A stretch of 64,000 nt of DNA. Origin: Aquimarina sp. AU58. GTDB lineage: Bacteria; Bacteroidota; Bacteroidia; Flavobacteriales; Flavobacteriaceae. Position numbers and translations under genes: made by a program. Of this stretch, positions 46,550-54,900 are shown piece after piece (positions within the stretch are counted from its first letter, which is position 1; each line of letters starts with the position of its first letter). The DNA is taken from NCBI RefSeq assembly GCF_900312745.1, contig NZ_OMPD01000014.1, positions 3,038,001 to 3,102,000 of the forward strand, written 5' to 3'. The notes under the pieces are model-generated. The model ran no database searches. It saw only the letters and a program-made list of their open reading frames with translations, and was not told the DNA's origin.

Positions 46550-47350
46550 ATGAAACGCGTGAATAAAGATTTTATAGATAAAAATGAATGGGCACTCATC
46601 TTGGGTGGCAGTAGTGGTTTGGGCTTAGCCTCTGCCAAAAAACTAGCTTTACATGGCATGAATATTATCATTGTGCATCGCAATCGTAAAAGTGAAATAA
46701 ATCATATTGAAGCTGATTTTGAAACAATAAGAGAAACAGGAGTTGGTTTTCTTTCATTTAATATAGATCTTTTGAAACCAGAAAAACGAATAGGGGTTAT
46801 TGCCGAAATAAAAGATGCCATAGATGAAGGGCGCATAAAAACAATTGTACATAGCGTTGCAAAAGGAAATCTAAAGCCTATGATTGATGCCGAACATGTA
46901 TTAAAGAATGATGATTTTCATTTAACTATTGATGCTATGGCAATTAGCCTTTATGATTGGGTTACATCGATTTTTAAAGCAACATTGTTTGCAGAGGATA
47001 CAAGAATTATTTCTTTTACCAGTGAAGGAAATACCAAATCCTGGAAAAATTATGCAGCTGTTTCTGCTGCCAAAGTAGCCCTCGAAGCCATTACCAGAAG
47101 TATAGCACTAGAATTTGCACCTTACGGTATTAAAGCCAATTGTCTGCAACCTGGAGCAGTAGATACTCAATCATTACGAATGATACCTGGTCATGAACAG
47201 ATTGTGAAGCATAGTATAAAGCGTAACCCGTTTAATCGAATTACAACACCAGAAGATGTAGCGAATGTAGTGTATCTGCTATGTAAAGAAGAAGCCTCCT
47301 GGATTAATGGTTGTGTGATACCTGTAAATGGAGGTGAACATTTAAACTAA
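46550..47350 (+). CDS. Enoyl-ACP-reductase-like SDR (Tyr-X6-Lys)
   Basis: This 266-residue SDR has the cofactor motif GGSSGLG near residue 19. Its catalytic pair is spaced as Tyr168-X6-Lys175 (YAAVSAAK), the spacing of FabI/FabL enoyl reductases rather than the YxxxK of ketoreductases. In the operon it would reduce the enoyl-ACP double bond made by the FabZ-like dehydratase. A dual or ketoreductase role is not excluded, because no separate ketoreductase is present. Confidence 0.82.
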   Translation: MKRVNKDFIDKNEWALILGGSSGLGLASAKKLALHGMNIIIVHRNRKSEINHIEADFETIRETGVGFLSFNIDLLKPEKRIGVIAEIKDAIDEGRIKTIVHSVAKGNLKPMIDAEHVLKNDDFHLTIDAMAISLYDWVTSIFKATLFAEDTRIISFTSEGNTKSWKNYAAVSAAKVALEAITRSIALEFAPYGIKANCLQPGAVDTQSLRMIPGHEQIVKHSIKRNPFNRITTPEDVANVVYLLCKEEASWINGCVIPVNGGEHLN

Positions 47351-47364
47351 TTATAGAAATAGAT

Positions 47365-47847
47365 ATGAAAAACATGTTAATTCTGTGTCTCCCAATTATG
47401 CTTTACATTCTGTCTTGTAAAGAAGATAGTAATAATACAGGAGATGTAGTTACCGATGCAGATGATAATAAAGCAGAGATTATCAGTGTCGAAGTAACAG
47501 GAGAAGAGGGTAAGTACTCTTTTAATGTTGGTATTAAGAGTCCGGACAAAGGCTGTAATCAATATGCAGATTGGTGGGAAGTTATTTCTGAAGATGGAGA
47601 ATTGTTTTATAGAAGAATTTTAGGTCATAGCCATGTGAGTGAGCAACCTTTTGTACGATCAGGCGGGCCAGTTCCTATTAAAAAAGATCAAATAGTGTAT
47701 GTGCGTGCACATATGAACACAAGTAAATATGGTGATAAAGTATTTAAAGGTAGTGTAGCTGTAGGGTTTACAGAAAGTACTTTGGAGAGCGAATTTGCAG
47801 ATAATTTAGGAACAAAACAACCGCTTCCGGATGGATGCGCATTTTAA
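47365..47847 (+). CDS. Lipoprotein of unknown function inside the PKS operon
   Basis: I do not recognise this 160-residue protein. It has a lipoprotein signal (LCLPIMLYILSC) and an Asp/Asn-rich linker. A compact domain follows with CNQYADWWEVISEDGELFYR, a HSHVSEQPF histidine motif and a C-terminal Cys (GCAF), so a disulfide is possible. Its last 17 bases overlap the start of the dehydratase gene, so it is an integral member of the operon. An export or surface role for the product is a guess. Confidence 0.8.
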   Translation: MKNMLILCLPIMLYILSCKEDSNNTGDVVTDADDNKAEIISVEVTGEEGKYSFNVGIKSPDKGCNQYADWWEVISEDGELFYRRILGHSHVSEQPFVRSGGPVPIKKDQIVYVRAHMNTSKYGDKVFKGSVAVGFTESTLESEFADNLGTKQPLPDGCAF

Positions 47848-48298
47848 AACTCATTTAATTTTGGATATAGAAGATATTATACAAGAACTACCCTACAGCA
47901 AACCCTTTTTGTTTGTAGATGAAATTCTGGAGATTGATGATCATCATATAAAAGGGAGTTATACATTTCTAAAGGATGAATATTTTTATGAGGGACATTT
48001 TAAAGACAATCCCATTACTCCTGGAGTAATACTTACCGAATGTATGGCTCAAATCGGGATGGCGTGTTTTGGGATTTATCTTTTGAAAGGAGAATGGAGT
48101 AAAACCAATTTTGGAGTAGCAATGACCAGTAGTGATGTTAATTTTTACCACCCTGTTTATCCTGAAGAGAAAGTGACTGTAATTGCTACTAAAGAATATT
48201 TTAGATTTAATAAGTTAAAATGTAAGGTTGTCATGTATAATTCTGAGGACGTGTTGGTTGCTAAAGGAATTGTAGCAGGGGTAGCTTTTAAAAAATAA
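47831..48298 (+). CDS. FabZ-like 3-hydroxyacyl-ACP dehydratase
   Basis: This 155-residue hot-dog-fold protein opens with ELPYSKPFLFVDEILE and carries the catalytic pair His56 (YEGHFKDNP) and Glu70 (LTECMAQ), the same 14-residue spacing as E. coli FabZ. It would dehydrate 3-hydroxyacyl chains on the operon's acyl carrier protein. It overlaps the upstream lipoprotein gene by 17 bases and ends 3 bases before the hydrolase gene. Confidence 0.9.
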   Translation: MDAHFKTHLILDIEDIIQELPYSKPFLFVDEILEIDDHHIKGSYTFLKDEYFYEGHFKDNPITPGVILTECMAQIGMACFGIYLLKGEWSKTNFGVAMTSSDVNFYHPVYPEEKVTVIATKEYFRFNKLKCKVVMYNSEDVLVAKGIVAGVAFKK

Positions 48299-48301
48299 AA
48301 G

Positions 48302-49204
48302 ATGAGTAGTATAGGATATTCGTTAGTAAAATTAGTACTTAGACTGAAAGGAGAAAAGAAATCCTGGTCTCAAGATCCTATTGAATACCATAAAAAAAGA
48401 AAACAAGATATACACACCCCTAATACAAAGCTTTTATTAGGTAGTACCTTTGAAACTAAAGAGGTATACAATAGTAAAGTAACCAGTATTGTCCCTAAAA
48501 ATACCAATACAGATTTTTTGTTATTGTATTGTCACGGAGGAGCCTTTGTTTATGGTCCTACCCGAGAAAACTGGTTAGCAATCACTAAGATCGCAAAACA
48601 AGCACGTTCTCATGCCTGGATGGTAGATTACCCAAAAGCACCAGAAAACACTATTAAAACAATAACAGAAAGCATATATCAAGTGTATCTCGAAGCGATA
48701 AAAACATACGATCCATCCAAAATCATTCTAATCGGTGATTCTGTAGGCGGGAATTTGATAATGACTCTTACGCAACGATTGCTAAAAGAAGAATCTAAAT
48801 TACCAAATAGGTTAATAGCGATTACACCAATGATGGACGCCAGCTTAACAAACCCAAAAATTAAGGAAATTGATTTGATAGATCCTATTCTTAGTGTGAA
48901 AGGAGTGAAATCTGCAAAGAAGATGTGTGCAGGTCAATTATCGTTAAAAGATCAGATGATTTCCCCAGTATACGGTGATTTTAACGATTTCCCACCAATG
49001 CACCTATTTACTGCTACAAATGACATCTGTACGCCTGATCAAGAGGTGCTAATAGATAAAATAAAAGAGGCACAAGGTAAAATAGAAGTTATTAAAGGAA
49101 AAGGAATGCCACATATATGGCCAATACTACCTATACTATCTGAAGCTAAAATTGCTATAAAGGAAATAGTATCGATTATTAACTCAGCTATGAATGATAA
49201 ATAG
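48302..49204 (+). CDS. Alpha/beta hydrolase, hormone-sensitive-lipase type
   Basis: This 300-residue hydrolase has the oxyanion motif HGGAF (residues 78-82) and the nucleophile elbow GDSVGG with Ser147. Plausible acid/base residues are Asp241 (ATNDICT) and His271 (MPHIWP). In this setting it could release or trim the acyl product or hydrolyse misprimed thioesters. Its final codons overlap the ketosynthase start by 11 bases. Confidence 0.88.
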   Translation: MSSIGYSLVKLVLRLKGEKKSWSQDPIEYHKKRKQDIHTPNTKLLLGSTFETKEVYNSKVTSIVPKNTNTDFLLLYCHGGAFVYGPTRENWLAITKIAKQARSHAWMVDYPKAPENTIKTITESIYQVYLEAIKTYDPSKIILIGDSVGGNLIMTLTQRLLKEESKLPNRLIAITPMMDASLTNPKIKEIDLIDPILSVKGVKSAKKMCAGQLSLKDQMISPVYGDFNDFPPMHLFTATNDICTPDQEVLIDKIKEAQGKIEVIKGKGMPHIWPILPILSEAKIAIKEIVSIINSAMNDK

Positions 49205-50471
49205 AAGGCGTGTAGTTATAACAGGTTTAGGTGTAGTCGCTCCAAATGGAACGAACGTTTCAATGTTTAAAAAACATGTTCGTGATGGAGTAAGTGGTAT
49301 ACAATATATAGAAGAATTAAATCATCTTAATTTCTCTTGTCAACTAGCTGGTTTACCATTATATAAAGAAGATTATTTAAATAATTACTTTAACTCTATT
49401 CAATTGCGTGGATTGAATGCTTCTGGTATGGAATATGGAGTTATTGCAGGTATGGATGCTTGGAAAGATTCCAAGTTGCCTATCAATGATTCTGAAACAC
49501 CACTTTGGGATGCTGGTGTTATTTTTGGAACCGGAATATTAGGTGTCGATAAATTTAGAGAAGCAATTTATAAAGTAGACGAAGGCAAAGTAAGACGGTT
49601 GGGTAGTACCACAGTTACGCAAACTATGGCCAGTGGTATTAGTGCTTTTTTAGGCGGTATATTAGGATGCGGAAATGTGGTTACTACTAATTCTTCGGCT
49701 TGCAGTACAGGTACCGAAGCTATTTTGATGGCTTATGACCGGATAAGTGATGGTAAAGCAGAAATCATTCTGGCGGGTAGTACAAATGATAGTGGTCCCT
49801 ATGTGTGGGGAGGCTTTGATGCTATGCGTATTCTCCCATATAAGTATAATGATAATCCTACTAGTGCTTCGCGACCTATGAGTGCCACAGCTAGTGGTTT
49901 TGTACCTGGGAGTGGAGCAGGGGCTTTGGTTATCGAAAGCCTGGATAGTGCCCAAAAAAGAGGAGCTACAATCTATGCAGAGATTTTGGGCGGACATGTA
50001 AATAGCGGTGGGCAACGTAAAGGGGGAAGTATGACAGCTCCTAATAGTGAAGCGGTACAGCATTGTATTCGTAAAGCGGTAGCGGATGCAGGAATAGATC
50101 CGGGAAAAATCGATGCAATCAATGGTCATCTAACCGCTACAACGATGGATAGTGTCGAAATACAAAATTGGTGCATCGCCTTAGAACGAAAAGGACAGGA
50201 TTTTCCGTATATCAATTCACTTAAGAGTATGGTAGGGCATTGCCTGGCAGCTTCTGGTAGTATAGAAAGCGTAGCTACTGTATTGCAATTAAAAGAGGAC
50301 TTCATCTTTGGAAATACAAATTGTGAAGATTTACATCCCGAAATAGAAAATTGGGTATCCAGGGATCGAATCCCTACCAAAACATTGGATTATGCTCCCA
50401 ATATTATCGCAAAAGCTAGTTTTGGATTTGGAGATGTAAATGCTTGCGTTATCTTTAAAAAATACACATAA
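49194..50471 (+). CDS. FabF-like beta-ketoacyl-ACP synthase
   Basis: This 425-residue condensing enzyme has the full active site: Cys170 (SSACSTG), His312 (INGHLTAT), Lys344 (SLKSMVG) and His349 (GHCLAAS). The spacing matches FabF (KASII). The segment after the first His reads GHLTAT instead of the usual HGTST order, so it is a divergent member. It should elongate acyl chains on the ACP encoded next, 45 bases downstream. Confidence 0.92.
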   Translation: MINRRRVVITGLGVVAPNGTNVSMFKKHVRDGVSGIQYIEELNHLNFSCQLAGLPLYKEDYLNNYFNSIQLRGLNASGMEYGVIAGMDAWKDSKLPINDSETPLWDAGVIFGTGILGVDKFREAIYKVDEGKVRRLGSTTVTQTMASGISAFLGGILGCGNVVTTNSSACSTGTEAILMAYDRISDGKAEIILAGSTNDSGPYVWGGFDAMRILPYKYNDNPTSASRPMSATASGFVPGSGAGALVIESLDSAQKRGATIYAEILGGHVNSGGQRKGGSMTAPNSEAVQHCIRKAVADAGIDPGKIDAINGHLTATTMDSVEIQNWCIALERKGQDFPYINSLKSMVGHCLAASGSIESVATVLQLKEDFIFGNTNCEDLHPEIENWVSRDRIPTKTLDYAPNIIAKASFGFGDVNACVIFKKYT

Positions 50472-50516
50472 AAGAATAGTATCAAAAATAAATATTGAAT
50501 CAACTCTAATTAAATT

Positions 50517-50771
50517 ATGACAAAAGAAGAATTACTTTCTAAATTAAAAACAATCATAACGCCGTATGTGCAAAATGAAGAAGGGCTTAATACCCTTACC
50601 GAAAACACTGATTTTATAAAAGATCTGGAAATTAATTCTGCAAATCTGGTAGATGTAGTACTTGATGTTGAAGATGAATTCGATATTGAGATTGATAATG
50701 AATCGATGGAGAAGATGTTAACTATTAAAGCTTCAATAGCCGTTATAGAAGATAAATTAGCGTCCAAATGA
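50517..50771 (+). CDS. Acyl carrier protein
   Basis: This 84-residue acidic four-helix protein has its probable phosphopantetheine site at Ser41 in LEINSANLVD; the common DSL motif is replaced by NSA. Helix II is typical (VDVVLDVEDEFDIEIDNE). It is the scaffold for the dedicated KS/DH/ER set and overlaps the phosphopantetheinyl transferase gene by 4 bases (ATGA type), consistent with activation by that enzyme. Confidence 0.92.
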   Translation: MTKEELLSKLKTIITPYVQNEEGLNTLTENTDFIKDLEINSANLVDVVLDVEDEFDIEIDNESMEKMLTIKASIAVIEDKLASK

Positions 50772-51310
50772 TTGGTAATGATATTGTAGATCTTCAATTG
50801 GCCAAAGCCCAGAGTAACTGGCAGAGAAGAGGGTGGCTTCAAAAAATATTTACCATACAGGAACAACAGTATATTTTTGCTTCAGAAAAAATAGAATTGC
50901 AGCTCTGGCAGTTTTGGAGTATGAAAGAGGCGGCATATAAAGCTCACCAGAGGCGATTTAATCTTTCTCGCAGGTATAACCCCAAAAATTTTGAATGCAC
51001 ACCAAATAGAGAGGTCTATGTTGGTAATTACAGTTATAAAACACATACAGAGACGCAAAAGGAATATGTGTATAGCATTGCAGTGGTATCTGATGTAGAT
51101 TATCACTCTTCAGTATATGATAAAGCAATGAATACACGTTCTAAGTTAAAAGAAACAATTTCTGAAAAACTAAATATAGATTCGTCTCTCATTTATTTTA
51201 CTAAAAATAGTAGAGGAATTCCCTTAGTACATATTGATCAAAAAACAATACAATTACCGCTGTCACTAACACATCACGGAAAATACTCGGCATTTGTCGT
51301 TTCAATTTAA
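50768..51310 (+). CDS. 4'-phosphopantetheinyl transferase
   Basis: This 180-residue enzyme has the AcpS/Sfp superfamily motifs GNDIVDL (residues 3-9) and WSMKEAAYKA (50-59), which bind Mg2+ and CoA. It converts apo-ACP to holo-ACP. Its size and position directly after the ACP gene suggest it serves the operon's own carrier protein. It is the last gene of the ten-gene unit and converges on the DUF4132-locus genes. Confidence 0.92.
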   Translation: MIGNDIVDLQLAKAQSNWQRRGWLQKIFTIQEQQYIFASEKIELQLWQFWSMKEAAYKAHQRRFNLSRRYNPKNFECTPNREVYVGNYSYKTHTETQKEYVYSIAVVSDVDYHSSVYDKAMNTRSKLKETISEKLNIDSSLIYFTKNSRGIPLVHIDQKTIQLPLSLTHHGKYSAFVVSI

Positions 51311-51355
51311 CAATTTGTCGTTAATTGAATTAGATTTCAACAGTAATAGGATCTA

Positions 51356-51372
51356 AAAAGCAATTAAGCTTT
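51356..51372. terminator. Short hairpin between convergent operons
   Basis: AAAAGC-AATTAA-GCTTTG lies in the 86-base gap between the PKS operon and the convergent 182-aa gene. The stem is only about 5 bp, so this is a weak candidate. Confidence 0.3.
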
Positions 51373-51396
51373 GTTTCTTATTCTTTTATACACAAC

Positions 51397-51945
51397 TTAC
51401 TGATAAAATTTACCCCTATCGCACCATTTATCCCGTTCTTTTTTATCAAAAAAGAGGGTTAATTGCGGGAATCCTAATATTGGATCGGTGTCTTCATCAA
51501 TAATTTTGACAGCAGCCATACTTACATCTTTTTCATTCCTGAAATGCAGTTCTACATCATGAGGGTAATCTGTATTCGATTTTGGGTTTCCAAATGTACA
51601 TTTACTTTTATAAATAAACTTCCAGTTTAAAAAAACCGATGTTATTTCCTCTCCAAGATAGGACTGCCAGTGAGGGGATGCATCATATATCTTTCTAAAG
51701 TATTTCTTTTCTCTTTCCCAATACCTGATTCTCTTAATATATACCCCTTGTAAAAACCCAAGTTTTAATTCATCTGCGGTATAGATATGAAATACCTCAC
51801 CATCGGTACACTGTATAAAAATTCCTTCCTGTATCGCATGATACGTTGTATTGATACTAAACACACCTTTGTACCACACTTTCTCAATAGTGGTATGTTT
51901 CAAAGCCAAAAAAGCAATTTCGAGATCTGTTTTAACCTTACTCAT
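51397..51945 (-). CDS. Hypothetical protein coupled to the WGR-DUF4132 gene
   Basis: I recognise no family in this 182-residue soluble protein. It is rich in aromatic residues (KYFRKIYDASPHWQSYLGEE) and acidic/basic pairs, and ends in a DKKERDKWCDRG motif. There is no signal peptide or membrane span. It overlaps the 3' end of the large WGR-LRR-DUF4132 gene by 8 bases, so it is translated as its partner. A regulator, adaptor or immunity role would be inference only. Confidence 0.75.
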   Translation of the reverse strand: MSKVKTDLEIAFLALKHTTIEKVWYKGVFSINTTYHAIQEGIFIQCTDGEVFHIYTADELKLGFLQGVYIKRIRYWEREKKYFRKIYDASPHWQSYLGEEITSVFLNWKFIYKSKCTFGNPKSNTDYPHDVELHFRNEKDVSMAAVKIIDEDTDPILGFPQLTLFFDKKERDKWCDRGKFYQ

Positions 51946-54900
51946 CAGGTTCCATTATAAATCTGATATCTGCCAAAGCTTCAGAATATACAATTGGTGG
52001 TACATCTTTAAAAGGTATTAATCTTTTATCTGTTGCCGATGTAGGGTTGTCATAAACATAACTCCCGGTTTGCACAGCATCTTTAACTACAAAATAAAAT
52101 GCTCCTGAATCCATATTCTCTTGATAACTTTCTCTAACCGGAAGATTATTGGTATCTATAAAAGCATCGATGTTATCTGCAGAAAATGTTTTCTTATACG
52201 AAGTTACACCACCACCGTCTGTCACAGATCCTCTTTTCCAGCCTTTTTTCATCGCTCGGTATCTAAAAATACTTACTTGTTGGTGTTTTTCAGTGAATAT
52301 TTTGGATAGGGTTGTTTCTTTATGCTCTTCTGTGAGTTTTTCAATAGTTCTTTCTAATTGTTTAAAAGTTGATGTAATATTTTTAGTACTAAAATACGCT
52401 AACCAACTTTTGGTAAGATCTACACCTAAAGGTAAAGGATGCGCTAGCATTATTTTATCGGTATCTTTTAGTAAAATGGTGTTAGAACATACATCTACAA
52501 AAGAACCATCTTCGAGAACAATGAAGCTTTCTTGGGTATCATTCTTAACCCACACAGCACTTTGAGAAAAGGCAAAAGCAACGGGATTCTCCATAAAAAA
52601 CGCTTTCCAGTCGGCTGCGGGCCAATGTCGTTGTGTAACCAAATGCATCTCCATCGACTGTGCAAATTGTTTTGCTACATCATTAAGTATTTTTGTGTTT
52701 TCTTTTATAACTTTCTTAAAATCAGCAGAAGCTTTAGGTACTGTTCGTATAATTTTTCCTGTATCATTTCTAAATTTAAATTGAAGATTTACATCAATGA
52801 GCATAGTGTACGTTGCTCTGCCTTCATGTATCTGTAGTTCACGACCAGGAAAATCAAAATCAGGAATCATACGCTCTTGCAATTCAAGGAAGGTTAGATC
52901 CAAATGATCAGCAATAGTTATAAGAGCTTCCTCTGCCGTTGCAGCAACGCTATATCTATCACGGTATTTTTTCATGATTTTATCTAGTACCAGTGCTGCA
53001 TCATATGAACTCATAAGGCCAAGTAATTGGCAAGCCGCATCGCTTCGCTTTTTTAATCCTTCTTCTTCCAAAGCCTTAAGTATATCGGCTCCTCCAAAAA
53101 GTCCTATTGCAGCAAAAGCTGGTTTGTTTTTGGCAACCAACCCTTTGTTTTTTTGCACTTTATGCCATACTACAGTAGCAAACTCCTGGGATTTCTTTTT
53201 ATCTACAAGTAAATACAATGGTGAGGCTTCAATATCTGGTTCTACAGTATTGCTGCATTTTTGTTTATAAAAGATATAGTCGATCTCTTTTTTTGTAAAC
53301 TTAGAACCATCAGCCCAATAAAGAGCAGGAAGTTTATTTGCCCAGCTAAATACTGGTTTTTTGAGTTTGCCTAAAGCTTCAATTTCTTTAATTCTATTCT
53401 TCATTTCTAGAATAGTAACAGTACTGGAATTTTGCTCTTTATAAACAAGTTCTATAACAATCTCCCGTATGGTATCATTTTTCTCGGTTTTGAGTAATTC
53501 TGAAAAAACGGTACGTAATGCAATATTTTCTTGTTTATCTTCTAAAAATAGTAAAGCCTTAACCGCTATTAGTCTATCTGCATCTTTTTTAGATTTTAGC
53601 AATTGTAAAGCTTCATTTATGATTATAGTATCCTGATATAGTCGAGATAGCTCAAGACAAGCCATTTTTGAGATACTTTCATTTTTAGCCTTTACTAATT
53701 CCCAAACCTTTTGGTGATACTTAGTATAGTCTATTTTATCAATTATCTTAAAAAGATATCTAAAATGTTCTTCAGAACGTGAACTATCCGGATTTATGTT
53801 TAGGGCTTCTCCAACAATATCTACAGCTTCCTGACCAAAATGTTGTATTGCTATTCTCGTGATGTTAAGGTCAATCACTTTTACGCTTTTAACATACTCA
53901 AAAACAGTATCCTTAAGCTCTAATACGAATAGTTCTAATGCCCAATCAATAAATTCTGGTGTGCAATCAAAATACCGACGACCTAATGACCATGAAAATT
54001 TAAAACTTGCATCATTTTTCTTTTCTGCAGAGATGATTTTTAGGGTTTCCTGTACCTTTATAAATGTTTCTGCCTGATATTTTTCTTTGGCATGGTAGAT
54101 CAATATTCGATAGCACTCCATAATGCATTCATGACAATCTGTTTGCTGTAATAAATCATGAATATAACCTTCATATGATTCGAAATCAAAATCACATAAT
54201 GTTTCCAGTAAATAGAAAGGGATATGACGTTGCGCACCACCAGAACCTTTATATTCCCCAATGAATAGAAGTTTAGAGAGGTGAATATCTAGTAATTCCC
54301 TGTTATTTTTTAGCATGAAAGTAATAAACGGAGTTCGTATACGATAGGTAATTACCTGATCAAAAACAGAATTAGCATCCTCTTCTAATCTCGCCAAAAG
54401 GTATCTACCAACAGAGTTTGGGGTTTCATTAGAGAGACTAAACGAGGTTTCTGAAGACATTTCTGATAAAAAAGCAGAAAAGCATGTTTGCTCATTAATC
54501 CCTACAGTTGCTAAACGTTCTAGTATTATACTAAACAAATCCTGATCCGGTTCTTCTTTCTCTAACTGAGGAATGAACCATTTAGAGAAAAAATCTTCAT
54601 GGTAGCCTCTATATGAAGGGCCATCAATAAAACGGTTTTGTTTCTCAAAATAAAAGGCGTCCTGGCAAATGAAACAAAGGATTCTATAATCAATAAAATT
54701 CCAATCGGTAATAGGAGCAAGAAGGGTAATAATAGGTTCATGATCATTATAATTGATTCTCTTTGCTTCTGGTAATTCATCAGATTCACCTAGTATAAAT
54801 TTTTGTAATACCTCTACATTAGCCTGTTCACTTTCATAAACATCATCCTTTATCTCATCAAAAACTTCGGTTATTTTATCTAATCTTTCTGAAACTAGTT

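Noticed and set aside
43576-51310. Flexirubin, aryl-polyene or dialkylresorcinol (DarA/DarB) cluster
   Set aside because: The ketosynthase, ACP and dehydratase are compatible, but there is no DarA/DarB-type pair, no ammonia-lyase and no acyltransferase set; a type III PKS is central instead.
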